In this document: positions 37,456 to 50,429 of the stretch, one piece after another
Numbering within the stretch: position 1 is the first letter of the stretch
How the letters are laid out: every line of letters starts with the position of its first letter
Assembly: GCA_023846275.1 (NCBI GenBank)
Contig: CM043877.1
Location: 16,226,607-16,290,606 of the forward strand
Source: Vanilla planifolia
Lineage: Eukaryota; Streptophyta; Magnoliopsida; Asparagales; Orchidaceae
Reading direction: 5' to 3'
DNA length: 64,000 bases
The notes under the pieces: generated by a model
What the model saw: only the letters and a program-made list of their open reading frames with translations
Databases searched by the model: none
What the model was told of the DNA's origin: nothing
Translations under genes and position numbers: made by a program

Positions 37456-39737
37456 TGTCAAGCCCCCACCGACATCTAATACCATTATGTCACAAAGTTA
37501 TCATCAGAGTCGCCAAATACAGCATTTAAGTGAGGACAAATAAACAAACCAAAGGTGGGGACCCGACGGTAAGACAAACACTAATTCAAAATCCAAAGTA
37601 TATATATAAAGACATGTTTTTAAACATTTAATCACACTAAAATTTTCCCTCTCACACATCTCTTGGAAAGGGCTCCCCTGTAACAGCATCATTCCCAGTT
37701 CTCGGTATAGTGGTTTCATGACCTGTGATGTAAGCACTAAATGAGATTTTATAAATCTCAGTAGATAAATCCACATATTTAACCAAGAAAATAAAAGGCA
37801 TAACAAATACCATTAACAGTAAAGATGAATGTCATACATACATATAAGATAATGTCAAATGAAAGTCATAAAGAAATGCAAGTTCCTTATATTGTGCTTA
37901 TTACCGGGCCCAATTCCCTTTGACGCATTATCCTCTGGATCCAATCATCAATGACTGTCCTCTAGCCGGCATCCAACCAAGCACATAACACTAGGCAGAT
38001 ATCTGATCCGAAGATCGATACCCTGCGATCCAACACGCTGAGCCTAGTGCCACCAGGCAGGTATGGTACCATACCCTGCGATCCAACACGCTGAGCCTGG
38101 TGTAATCATCATGGAGTCATAGCACATAACACTAGGCAGATATCTGATCCGAAGATCGATACCCTGCGATCCCACACGCTGAGCCTAGTGGTGAGGATAA
38201 TGTTCTCTAGGAATCCCATTGTTTTATTTGTCATTTTCCAAACATCAATCCATGTCATATCAAAAGTCCTTTCATGCCATATTGTTTCATCTCTTTCTTT
38301 AGCATATTGTATCATATTCTTTCTTTCTATGTTATTTCTTTCTTTTCAGTTTTTCATGCAAATGCATAAATAATCCACACCATAATATTCCTTTCTTTTT
38401 ATATCATAAACATATGCAACAATCAAAATTCTATAACAGTAAGAAAAGCATGTAAAAACACATAATATCGTGCTACATCACAGGGTTAGAAAATTATTCT
38501 ACCTGGATTTGTTGTACCAAATTTTTCTTGTCAACTTCTAATTGGTTTTCTTGATGTCCTACAAGGCCATAGTGCAAACATAATCAAGTTAAAATATGTT
38601 TATTTGCCAAAAGTTGCTTTTTCTAAAAATTATTCCCAAATAGTTAAAAATTCTGCTTTCTAAAAGCTTTCCCAAACACACCCCAAACTAATCCCAAAAG
38701 ATGGGCTTACGCGGCACTGAACCGCCCGCTGGACCGCGCGCACGTTCGGCGCTGGACCGCCCGCGCAGAAAAAGCTTTCTAAAAGCTTTTCCAAACGGAT
38801 TTTTCAAAAAAATAAATCTGCTTACGCAGGCGCTGGACCGCCCGCGACACTGGACCGGGCGCTCGGCGCGCTGGACCGGGCGCGCTGGGCGCTGGACCGG
38901 GCGCGCTGGGCTCTGGACCGGGCGCGCTGGGCGCTGGACCGGGCGCTCGGCGTGCTGGACCGCACGCGCTGGGCGCTGGACCGCGCGCTCGAAGTGCTGG
39001 ACCGCGCGCCTCCGCATCCGGTTCAACGGCGTAACCCGGTCCAAAGCCTGGACCGGTTCACGCAGTCCCCCCTCTCTCTCGCGTCCGGCGAAGCCGAAAT
39101 CTTTCGCCGGCGCTGGATCGGCTGTTTCATGTGCTGAATCGACCGAATCCGGCTCGGCTTCCTCCTCTCGGTCTCCCCCGCTCACCGGAAAATTAAATAA
39201 CCCTAACGACGAATAAAAAAAAATATTTTTTTTACCTTACGGAAGCCTTCGCCGGTGTCACTGTCGCTCGCCGGAAATCCTCGCCGGCCGTTACTGTCGC
39301 GTCCAATGCTCCCGGAATCCTCGTTGGATGTTAATGTAGCGTGCAGAAACTTCTTTAAGATATTTCTCCGAAATCTCGCCGTCGCACTCCGGTAACTCTT
39401 CGCCGCCGTTTTTCGCAGAAGCGCTTTTCCAAACGCACCTCGGTCGGCCTTTTATAAACGCGGTCGAAAACTGATAAGCCTTGGTTCGTGAACCACGTTT
39501 TTGCAGAAAACCCCTTCTAAATTTTATATTTGCAAATATATCCTCCGCCAATCGGATTTGAACTAAGCCGACATTTAAAAATTACAGATCTATCCTCTAC
39601 GTTACAAATTTATCCCAAATCTTCAAAAATTCATAATTTATTCATTAGAGCTCCGAAAATTACAAATTAAACATCGTTGGATTCGTCTCACAGAGCTCTT
39701 TCTATAAAAAATATAAGATAAAACTAGGGCTGTTACA
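37456..39737 (-). mobile_element. LTR A (3' LTR of young gypsy copy 1), 2,282 bp
   Basis: On the - strand it runs from TGTAACAGCCC (39737) to GGGCTTGACA (37456), matching LTR B and LTR C. Differences seen by eye are A for G at 38209 and 35 extra bases at 38730-38764 bounded by the 9-bp repeat accgcccgc. Its left end abuts the old pol and a polypurine tract lies at its right edge. It holds internal repeats at 37980-38190 (acacgctgagcct units) and a GC-rich minisatellite at 38829-39010. Open frames inside it are not called as genes. Confidence 0.92.
38829..39010. repeat. 21-bp GC-rich minisatellite in LTR A
   Basis: Repeated GCTGGACCGGGCGCGCTGG-like units, about eight, with a 21-bp period that leaves several frames open on both strands (for example LDRARWA repeated). 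Identical arrays are at 45306-45487 in LTR B and 51783-51964 in LTR C. Confidence 0.9.
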
Positions 39738-39752
39738 ATCTTCCCTTCTTAC
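39738..39752 (-). other. Polypurine tract of copy 1
   Basis: AAGAAGGGAAGAT on the - strand, directly before the TGTAACAGCCC LTR start, is the expected primer site for plus-strand DNA synthesis. Confidence 0.8.
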
Positions 39753-39771
39753 AAAAATTTCGTCCCGAAAT

Positions 39772-42700
39772 TTAGAACAGTTCTGGATACTGACCGATCA
39801 TATCTGTCTCTACTTCTCATGTAGCTTCTCTTTCTGTTTGACCATTCCATAGGACTTTAACCATAGGAATGATTTTATTTCTGAGCTTTTTCTCCTGCCT
39901 ATCAAGTATTCTCACAGGCAGTTCGGGATATGTCAAATCCATTTGAATTTCTATATCTGGGTCCATATAACTAACAACATGGGAGGGATCTGAAACATAT
40001 CTTCGCAAAGATGAGACATGGAACACATTATGCACACCTGACAATTGAGGAGGCAAAGCAATTTGGTATGCCACTTGTCCAACCCTTCTTAGGATTTGGA
40101 AAGGACCAATGAATTTAGGCTTCAATTTTCCTGCTCTTCCAAATCTTATGACACCTTTTGTTGGACTCACCTTGATAAAAACATGTTCCCCCTCGTGGAA
40201 CTCAACCATTCGATGTTTTGCGTCATAATACTTCTTTTGTCTGTCCTGAGCTGTTTTTATTCTGTCTTGAATAATTCTGATCTTTTCTGTTGCTTCTTCA
40301 ACAAATCTAGGACCGAGCAAATTTCTTTCCTTCCCTTCATTCCAGCACAAAGGTGATTGACATTTTCTCCCATACAGCGCTTCATAGGGTGCCATCTCAA
40401 TGCTGGACTGATGGCTATTATTATAAGCAAATTCCACCAAAGGTAAGTGGCTTTCCCAATCTCCACCAAAATCCAAGATGCAAAGTCGTAGCAAATCTTC
40501 CAAGGTTTTGATAGTTCTCTCTGTCTGACCATCTGTTTGAGGATGAAAGGCTGTGCTGAAACGCAATCTCGTACCAAAAGCTTGATGCACATTCTTCCAG
40601 AAGTGAGAAGTAAATTTAGGGTCTCTGTCAGATATAATGACTTTTGGAATCCCATGCAATCTGATAATCTGACTCACATATACCTGAGCTAACTTCTCTG
40701 CAGAATAAGTAGTTTTAACAGCTAAAAAGTGAGCAGATTTTGTTAGCCTATCAACAATTATCCAGATTGAGTCATGACCTGCAGGTGACCTAGGCAAACC
40801 GATCACAAAATCCATTGCCACTTCCTCCCATTTCCATTCTGGAATAGGTAATGACTGCAACAACCCCCCAGGTTTTTGTTGCTCTCCTTTCACCTGCTGA
40901 CAAATTAAGCATTTTTGAACCCAGTTAGAAACATCCTTCTTCAATCCTGGCCACCAGTATTGTTGTCTCAATTCTTGATACATTTTATTCTCTCCTGGAT
41001 GTATTGAATATCGAGAGTTATGAGCTTCCTTTAATAACAAATCCCTAAGTTGTTGATGTGCTGGTATGCATAACCTGCCTTGAAATCTAAGTAAACCAGC
41101 CTGGTCTAATTGAAAAGTAGATTCCTGTCCTTCCTGAACCCTCTGTATTATCTTTTGCAATTCAAGATCTTCTCCCTGATCATCTTTAATAGAGGCCAAC
41201 CAATCTGGTCTTACTGATAAGTGTGCCAGCAAAGCCGTATTTATTCGAATATCTACTTCTAGTTGTAATTTATCCATCTCAAAAATTAATTGTTTTTCTT
41301 CTGTGATAGTCAAAATGCTACTAATACTAGCTTTCCTGCTAAGAGCATCAGCGACCACATTCGCTTTCCCAGGATGGTAAGTGATTTCCACATCATAATC
41401 TTTAATAAACTCCAGCCACCTTCGTTGCCTGAGATTTAGTTCCTTCTGAGTAAAAATATACTTTAAACTCTGATGATCAGTGAAAACCACACACTTAACT
41501 CCATACAAATAATGCCTCCAGATTTTTAAGGCAAAAACTATAGCTGCTAACTCCAAATCGTGCACAGGATAATTCTTTTCATGTATCTTAAGCTGTCTAG
41601 ATGCATAAGCAATTACTTTCTTATTTTGCATCAATACACAGCCAAGACCTTGCAAAGATGCATCACTGTATATATGATAACCTTCTGTGCCTTCTGGTAA
41701 TGTTAGAATTGGGGCTGAAACCAATTTATTCTTCAATATTTGGAAGCTATCTTCACAAGCTGCATCCCATTCAAACTTTATTGCTTTTCGCGTCAAATTT
41801 GTTAAGGGTGAGGCTATTTGGGAAAAGCCTTTCACAAACTTCCTGTAATACCCAGCCAAACCCAAGAAACTTCTAACTTCTGTTACTGTTGTAGGCCTTG
41901 GCCAATCTACAATGGCAGAAATCTTCTGAGGATCAACTGAGATTCCTTCTGCACTCACTATATGCCCCAAAAACAAGACCTTGGACAGCCAAAATTCGCA
42001 TTTAGAGAATTTAGCAAATAGCTGATTTTCTTTCAAAGTCTGTAATGTTAAATGTAGATGTGCAGCGTGTTCTTCTAGGGATTTAGAATATATCAATATA
42101 TCATCAATGAAGATAATGATAAACTGATCTAAATATTTCTTGAACACGCGATTCATCAAATCCATAAAAGCTGCTGGTGCATTTGTCAGTCCAATAGGTA
42201 GTACTAAGAATTCATAGTGTCCATATCTAGTTCTGAAAGCTGTCTTTGGAACATCTTCCTGCTTGATTTTTAACTGATGATATCCAGATCGCAAATCAAT
42301 TTTTTAAAATACAACTGCTCCATGTAACTGATCAAACAACTCAATCAATCCGAGGCAAAGGATATTTGTTCTTGATGGTGATTTTATTGATTTCTCGATA
42401 GTCCACGCACATACGAAGACTACCGTCCTTCTTTTTCACAAATAAGATGGGTGCTCCCCATGGGGAGACACTTGGCCTAATAAATCCTTTGTCTAATAAT
42501 TCTTGTAGTTGTATTTTAACTTCTTGTAGTTCAGTAGGTGCCATACGATAAAGAGATTTTGAAATTGGCTCAGCACCAGGAATCAATAGAATTTTAAATT
42601 CAATTTCTCTATTTGGGGGTAACTCTGATAATTCCTCTGGGAAGACATTCAAATATTCTTTAACTATTGGTACTTTTGAGGGTTGATCAAATTATCTATC

Positions 42701-42880
42701 CAAGTCCACAATGGAAACAAGACATCCAGCATATCTTTTCTTCAATAGTTTCTGAGCTTTGAGCATAGTTATGATAGGAATTTTTCTTCCTTGGCCAAAA
42801 TAGATTATTTTATTTTCTCCCGGGATTGGGATTTCAATTCTCTTTTCATAACAATCTATTTTTACTTTATGTTCACACAA
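39772..42880 (-). pseudogene. Young gypsy copy 1 pol (protease end, RT, RNase H, integrase, truncated chromodomain)
   Basis: A long frame at 42294-39817 (825 residues) holds the RT palm with FIDD at residues 62-65 and RNase H with D211, E248 and D273. The integrase zinc-binding site has H425, H432, C462 and C465. The integrase core is D495, D556 and E592, the last two separated by exactly 35 residues. A chromodomain-like end follows from about 790. All catalytic residues look intact. Upstream, 42652-42341 holds RT N-terminal motifs ([29 protein letters not shown]) in another frame. A 1-base shift near 42340 and a TAA at about 42305 separate it from the long frame. The protease tail (WLCEHKVKIDC) is at about 42885-42850. 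The end is also broken: a TGA at about 39816 replaces the conserved chromodomain Trp, 14 codons before the ancestral stop at 39772-39774. Copy 2 has the same lesions. Confidence 0.92.
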
Positions 42881-43680
42881 CCAATCTTGGCATGGATTGG
42901 TCGGATAGACTCTGATCTACATTCTCCCCTTATGTCATTTTTTAATATTTCTCATATCTATTCATTCCATTTGAACTCAAACTAGCTCTGCTAGTGCTTG
43001 GTTCAATGGTCTGAACCTACTATATCTTGAATGTTTCTTCTCTTGAAAAACTAAGACTACCTCTTTTTCTTGTGAATATGAATTTAGACTTTAGATGATC
43101 AAATCTTTTCTTCTCTTCTTCTTTGCTCATTACTAGCAAACTAAGTTACAGCTCAAACGTATGGGCATGCTCTAGTAACTCCACATAGTTTATTGTTCGA
43201 ACGGCTACTAAAGCTGCCCGAATTTCATCCCGTAAGCCTCGTCGAAACATGTAGCATCGTTGTTCTTCAGGTGTTACTAACTAGGGTACATATTTCGCTA
43301 GGTGGGAGAATTTGATTTCATATGCAGTAACTGATAGATTTTCTTGCCTGAGATTATTCGGTTCTTTCCTTATTTTAGCTTTGATTGATAGAGGCGTATA
43401 CCATTGCTCAAACTCTTTTGTGAAGTCTTCCCAAGAAATGTCTTTCATTGGTCGGCTAGAAAATTGAAGCTTATGTCAAGAACTCCGCCATAGTCTGGCA
43501 GCATCTTTTAGTACCAAAACTGCCAAAGCTAACTTTCTGTCAGTTGGGCACAACGTCCCTTTCAAAGATAATATTCATGTGCTATAGCTATTTTTTAACA
43601 ATTATAGGATCCTCTTCCCTAACAAAAGGAGGAGGATGCATCCGCTGAAATTAGTCAACCACCAAGTCGATAGATGCCTC
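42881..43680 (-). pseudogene. Young gypsy copy 1 gag remnant
   Basis: The - strand translation matches a chromovirus gag in order (FQRMHPPPFVREEDPII near 43645-43585, then pieces at 43530-43160 such as FLGRLHKRV and STRLTG). At least three stops fall where Trp is expected within 43560-43650, and more occur downstream. The zinc knuckle and most of the protease are missing, because the sequence jumps from gag-like DNA to WLCEHK near 42885. Gag cannot be made from this copy. Confidence 0.75.
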
Positions 43681-43952
43681 TCCTCTATGACTACCAGTGC
43701 TTCCAATTGATTGCAACAAAGAGACTAAAGTTTGTGCTAATTCCTGTTGCGTATCTCCTTGTCACTTTCTTTCTTTACCCTTATTTATATTTCCAAATTC
43801 AGATCATTCTATGGTTTGAGATATATTGCAATCCTGCAAACCATAGAAGATATTTGACAACTAGCATTTAAGCAAAAAGTATCACTAAACATGCAAATGT
43901 ATATGATGTGCTGGTGTCCTCACTCACATTTCTCACCTATTTCTAAACCAAA

Positions 43953-43964
43953 GCTCTGATACCA
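43953..43964 (-). other. Primer binding site of copy 1 (initiator-Met tRNA)
   Basis: TGGTATCAGAGC on the - strand, 3 bp inside the LTR B boundary, is complementary to the 3' end of plant initiator methionine tRNA, the usual primer of this group. Confidence 0.9.
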
Positions 43965-43967
43965 CCC

Positions 43968-46214
43968 TGTCAAGCCCCCACCGACATCTAATACCATTAT
44001 GTCACAAAGTTATCATCAGAGTCGCCAAATACAGCATTTAAGTGAGGACAAATAAACAAACCAAAGGTGGGGACCCGACGGTAAGACAAACACTAATTCA
44101 AAATCCAAAGTATATATATAAAGACATGTTTTTAAACATTTAATCACACTAAAATTTTCCCTCTCACACATCTCTTGGAAAGGGCTCCCCTGTAACAGCA
44201 TCATTCCCAGTTCTCGGTATAGTGGTTTCATGACCTGTGATGTAAGCACTAAATGAGATTTTATAAATCTCAGTAGATAAATCCACATATTTAACCAAGA
44301 AAATAAAAGGCATAACAAATACCATTAACAGTAAAGATGAATGTCATACATACATATAAGATAATGTCAAATGAAAGTCATAAAGAAATGCAAGTTCCTT
44401 ATATTGTGCTTATTACCGGGCCCAATTCCCTTTGACGCATTATCCTCTGGATCCAATCATCAATGACTGTCCTCTAGCCGGCATCCAACCAAGCACATAA
44501 CACTAGGCAGATATCTGATCCGAAGATCGATACCCTGCGATCCAACACGCTGAGCCTAGTGCCACCAGGCAGGTATGGTACCATACCCTGCGATCCAACA
44601 CGCTGAGCCTGGTGTAATCATCATGGAGTCATAGCACATAACACTAGGCAGATATCTGATCCGAAGATCGATACCCTGCGATCCCACACGCTGAGCCTAG
44701 TGGTGAGGATAATGTTCTCTGGGAATCCCATTGTTTTATTTGTCATTTTCCAAACATCAATCCATGTCATATCAAAAGTCCTTTCATGCCATATTGTTTC
44801 ATCTCTTTCTTTAGCATATTGTATCATATTCTTTCTTTCTATGTTATTTCTTTCTTTTCAGTTTTTCATGCAAATGCATAAATAATCCACACCATAATAT
44901 TCCTTTCTTTTTATATCATAAACATATGCAACAATCAAAATTCTATAACAGTAAGAAAAGCATGTAAAAACACATAATATCGTGCTACATCACAGGGTTA
45001 GAAAATTATTCTACCTGGATTTGTTGTACCAAATTTTTCTTGTCAACTTCTAATTGGTTTTCTTGATGTCCTACAAGGCCATAGTGCAAACATAATCAAG
45101 TTAAAATATGTTTATTTGCCAAAAGTTGCTTTTTCTAAAAATTATTCCCAAATAGTTAAAAATTCTGCTTTCTAAAAGCTTTCCCAAACACACCCCAAAC
45201 TAATCCCAAAAGATGGGCTTACGCGGCACTGAACCGCCCGCGCAGAAAAAGCTTTCTAAAAGCTTTTCCAAACGGATTTTTCAAAAAAATAAATCTGCTT
45301 ACGCAGGCGCTGGACCGCCCGCGACACTGGACCGGGCGCTCGGCGCGCTGGACCGGGCGCGCTGGGCGCTGGACCGGGCGCGCTGGGCTCTGGACCGGGC
45401 GCGCTGGGCGCTGGACCGGGCGCTCGGCGTGCTGGACCGCACGCGCTGGGCGCTGGACCGCGCGCTCGAAGTGCTGGACCGCGCGCCTCCGCATCCGGTT
45501 CAACGGCGTAACCCGGTCCAAAGCCTGGACCGGTTCACGCAGTCCCCCCTCTCTCTCGCGTCCGGCGAAGCCGAAATCTTTCGCCGGCGCTGGATCGGCT
45601 GTTTCATGTGCTGAATCGACCGAATCCGGCTCGGCTTCCTCCTCTCGGTCTCCCCCGCTCACCGGAAAATTAAATAACCCTAACGACGAATAAAAAAAAA
45701 TATTTTTTTTACCTTACGGAAGCCTTCGCCGGTGTCACTGTCGCTCGCCGGAAATCCTCGCCGGCCGTTACTGTCGCGTCCAATGCTCCCGGAATCCTCG
45801 TTGGATGTTAATGTAGCGTGCAGAAACTTCTTTAAGATATTTCTCCGAAATCTCGCCGTCGCACTCCGGTAACTCTTCGCCGCCGTTTTTCGCAGAAGCG
45901 CTTTTCCAAACGCACCTCGGTCGGCCTTTTATAAACGCGGTCGAAAACTGATAAGCCTTGGTTCGTGAACCACGTTTTTGCAGAAAACCCCTTCTAAATT
46001 TTATATTTGCAAATATATCCTCCGCCAATCGGATTTGAACTAAGCCGACATTTAAAAATTACAGATCTATCCTCTACGTTACAAATTTATCCCAAATCTT
46101 CAAAAATTCATAATTTATTCATTAGAGCTCCGAAAATTACAAATTAAACATCGTTGGATTCGTCTCACAGAGCTCTTTCTATAAAAAATATAAGATAAAA
46201 CTAGGGCTGTTACA
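43968..46214 (-). mobile_element. LTR B (shared between copies 1 and 2), 2,247 bp
   Basis: Same ends as LTR A. It serves as 5' LTR of copy 1 (primer site at 43953-43964) and 3' LTR of copy 2 (polypurine tract from 46215). It lacks the 35 bp of LTR A, has G at 44721, and looks identical to LTR C. The minisatellite is at 45306-45487. Confidence 0.93.
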
Positions 46215-49200
46215 ATCTTCCCTTCTTACAAAAATTTCGTCCCGAAATTTAGAACAGTTCTGGATACTGACCGATCATATCTGTCTCTACTTCTCATGTA
46301 GCTTCTCTTTCTGTTTGACCATTCCATAGGACTTTAACCATAGGAATGATTTTATTTCTGAGCTTTTTCTCCTGCCTATCAAGTATTCTCACAGGCAGTT
46401 CGGGATATGTCAAATCCATTTGAATTTCTATATCTGGGTCCATATAACTAACAACATGGGAGGGATCTGAAACATATCTTCGCAAAGATGAGACATGGAA
46501 CACATTATGCACACCTGACAATTGAGGAGGCAAAGCAATTTGGTATGCCACTTGTCCAACCCTTCTTAGGATTTGGAAAGGACCAATGAATTTAGGCTTC
46601 AATTTTCCTGCTCTTCCAAATCTTATGACACCTTTTGTTGGACTCACCTTGATAAAAACATGTTCCCCCTCGTGGAACTCAACCATTCGATGTTTTGCGT
46701 CATAATACTTCTTTTGTCTGTCCTGAGCTGTTTTTATTCTGTCTTGAATAATTCTGATCTTTTCTGTTGCTTCTTCAACAAATCTAGGACCGAGCAAATT
46801 TCTTTCCTTCCCTTCATTCCAGCACAAAGGTGATTGACATTTTCTCCCATACAGCGCTTCATAGGGTGCCATCTCAATGCTGGACTGATGGCTATTATTA
46901 TAAGCAAATTCCACCAAAGGTAAGTGGCTTTCCCAATCTCCACCAAAATCCAAGATGCAAAGTCGTAGCAAATCTTCCAAGGTTTTGATAGTTCTCTCTG
47001 TCTGACCATCTGTTTGAGGATGAAAGGCTGTGCTGAAACGCAATCTCGTACCAAAAGCTTGATGCACATTCTTCCAGAAGTGAGAAGTAAATTTAGGGTC
47101 TCTGTCAGATATAATGACTTTTGGAATCCCATGCAATCTGATAATCTGACTCACATATACCTGAGCTAACTTCTCTGCAGAATAAGTAGTTTTAACAGCT
47201 AAAAAGTGAGCAGATTTTGTTAGCCTATCAACAATTATCCAGATTGAGTCATGACCTGCAGGTGACCTAGGCAAACCGATCACAAAATCCATTGCCACTT
47301 CCTCCCATTTCCATTCTGGAATAGGTAATGACTGCAACAACCCCCCAGGTTTTTGTTGCTCTCCTTTCACCTGCTGACAAATTAAGCATTTTTGAACCCA
47401 GTTAGAAACATCCTTCTTCAATCCTGGCCACCAGTATTGTTGTCTCAATTCTTGATACATTTTATTCTCTCCTGGATGTATTGAATATCGAGAGTTATGA
47501 GCTTCCTTTAATAACAAATCCCTAAGTTGTTGATGTGCTGGTATGCATAACCTGCCTTGAAATCTAAGTAAACCAGCCTGGTCTAATTGAAAAGTAGATT
47601 CCTGTCCTTCCTGAACCCTCTGTATTATCTTTTGCAATTCAAGATCTTCTCCCTGATCATCTTTAATAGAGGCCAACCAATCTGGTCTTACTGATAAGTG
47701 TGCCAGCAAAGCCGTATTTATTCGAATATCTACTTCTAGTTGTAATTTATCCATCTCAAAAATTAATTGTTTTTCTTCTGTGATAGTCAAAATGCTACTA
47801 ATACTAGCTTTCCTGCTAAGAGCATCAGCGACCACATTCGCTTTCCCAGGATGGTAAGTGATTTCCACATCATAATCTTTAATAAACTCCAGCCACCTTC
47901 GTTGCCTGAGATTTAGTTCCTTCTGAGTAAAAATATACTTTAAACTCTGATGATCAGTGAAAACCACACACTTAACTCCATACAAATAATGCCTCCAGAT
48001 TTTTAAGGCAAAAACTATAGCTGCTAACTCCAAATCGTGCACAGGATAATTCTTTTCATGTATCTTAAGCTGTCTAGATGCATAAGCAATTACTTTCTTA
48101 TTTTGCATCAATACACAGCCAAGACCTTGCAAAGATGCATCACTGTATATATGATAACCTTCTGTGCCTTCTGGTAATGTTAGAATTGGGGCTGAAACCA
48201 ATTTATTCTTCAATATTTGGAAGCTATCTTCACAAGCTGCATCCCATTCAAACTTTATTGCTTTTCGCGTCAAATTTGTTAAGGGTGAGGCTATTTGGGA
48301 AAAGCCTTTCACAAACTTCCTGTAATACCCAGCCAAACCCAAGAAACTTCTAACTTCTGTTACTGTTGTAGGCCTTGGCCAATCTACAATGGCAGAAATC
48401 TTCTGAGGATCAACTGAGATTCCTTCTGCACTCACTATATGCCCCAAAAACAAGACCTTGGACAGCCAAAATTCGCATTTAGAGAATTTAGCAAATAGCT
48501 GATTTTCTTTCAAAGTCTGTAATGTTAAATGTAGATGTGCAGCGTGTTCTTCTAGGGATTTAGAATATATCAATATATCATCAATGAAGATAATGATAAA
48601 CTGATCTAAATATTTCTTGAACACGCGATTCATCAAATCCATAAAAGCTGCTGGTGCATTTGTCAGTCCAATAGGTAGTACTAAGAATTCATAGTGTCCA
48701 TATCTAGTTCTGAAAGCTGTCTTTGGAACATCTTCCTGCTTGATTTTTAACTGATGATATCCAGATCGCAAATCAATTTTTTAAAATACAACTGCTCCAT
48801 GTAACTGATCAAACAACTCAATCAATCCGAGGCAAAGGATATTTGTTCTTGATGGTGATTTTATTGATTTCTCGATAGTCCACGCACATACGAAGACTAC
48901 CGTCCTTCTTTTTCACAAATAAGATGGGTGCTCCCCATGGGGAGACACTTGGCCTAATAAATCCTTTGTCTAATAATTCTTGTAGTTGTATTTTAACTTC
49001 TTGTAGTTCAGTAGGTGCCATACGATAAAGAGATTTTGAAATTGGCTCAGCACCAGGAATCAATAGAATTTTAAATTCAATTTCTCTATTTGGGGGTAAC
49101 TCTGATAATTCCTCTGGGAAGACATTCAAATATTCTTTAACTATTGGTACTTTTGAGGGTTGATCAAATTATCTATCCAAGTCCACAATGGAAACAAGAC

Positions 49201-49357
49201 ATCCAGCATATCTTTTCTTCAATAGTTTCTGAGCTTTGAGCATAGTTATGATAGGAATTTTTCTTCCTTGGCCAAAATAGATTATTTTATTTTCTCCCGG
49301 GATTGGGATTTCAATTCTCTTTTCATAACAATCTATTTTTACTTTATGTTCACACAA
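46215..49357 (-). pseudogene. Young gypsy copy 2 pol
   Basis: Offset from copy 1 by exactly 6,477 bp. The 825-residue frame (48771-46294) has the same translation as copy 1. It has the same RT frameshift and TAA near 48780-48820 and the same chromodomain TGA near 46293. The lesions therefore predate the duplication of the unit. The polypurine tract is at 46215-46229. Confidence 0.92.
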
Positions 49358-50157
49358 CCAATCTTGGCATGGATTGGTCGGATAGACTCTGATCTACATT
49401 CTCCCCTTATGTCATTTTTTAATATTTCTCATATCTATTCATTCCATTTGAACTCAAACTAGCTCTGCTAGTGCTTGGTTCAATGGTCTGAACCTACTAT
49501 ATCTTGAATGTTTCTTCTCTTGAAAAACTAAGACTACCTCTTTTTCTTGTGAATATGAATTTAGACTTTAGATGATCAAATCTTTTCTTCTCTTCTTCTT
49601 TGCTCATTACTAGCAAACTAAGTTACAGCTCAAACGTATGGGCATGCTCTAGTAACTCCACATAGTTTATTGTTCGAACGGCTACTAAAGCTGCCCGAAT
49701 TTCATCCCGTAAGCCTCGTCGAAACATGTAGCATCGTTGTTCTTCAGGTGTTACTAACTAGGGTACATATTTCGCTAGGTGGGAGAATTTGATTTCATAT
49801 GCAGTAACTGATAGATTTTCTTGCCTGAGATTATTCGGTTCTTTCCTTATTTTAGCTTTGATTGATAGAGGCGTATACCATTGCTCAAACTCTTTTGTGA
49901 AGTCTTCCCAAGAAATGTCTTTCATTGGTCGGCTAGAAAATTGAAGCTTATGTCAAGAACTCCGCCATAGTCTGGCAGCATCTTTTAGTACCAAAACTGC
50001 CAAAGCTAACTTTCTGTCAGTTGGGCACAACGTCCCTTTCAAAGATAATATTCATGTGCTATAGCTATTTTTTAACAATTATAGGATCCTCTTCCCTAAC
50101 AAAAGGAGGAGGATGCATCCGCTGAAATTAGTCAACCACCAAGTCGATAGATGCCTC
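49358..50157 (-). pseudogene. Young gypsy copy 2 gag remnant
   Basis: Identical by eye to 42881-43680 of copy 1, including the stops at Trp positions and the loss of the zinc knuckle. Confidence 0.75.
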
Positions 50158-50429
50158 TCCTCTATGACTACCAGTGCTTCCAATTGATTGCAACAAAGAG
50201 ACTAAAGTTTGTGCTAATTCCTGTTGCGTATCTCCTTGTCACTTTCTTTCTTTACCCTTATTTATATTTCCAAATTCAGATCATTCTATGGTTTGAGATA
50301 TATTGCAATCCTGCAAACCATAGAAGATATTTGACAACTAGCATTTAAGCAAAAAGTATCACTAAACATGCAAATGTATATGATGTGCTGGTGTCCTCAC
50401 TCACATTTCTCACCTATTTCTAAACCAAA

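Noticed and set aside
38688-39216. Overlapping long frames on both strands (165 and 171 residues), repeated at 45213-45662 and 51690-52139
   Set aside because: They lie in the GC-rich minisatellite part of the LTRs. Open frames on both strands with a 7-residue period are a by-product of a 21-bp repeat, and no protein family is recognisable.
40096-40356. Frames on the + strand opposite the young pol (also 41601-41876 and their copies 6,477 bp to the right)
   Set aside because: Shadows of the - strand pol coding sequence, with no independent signal.
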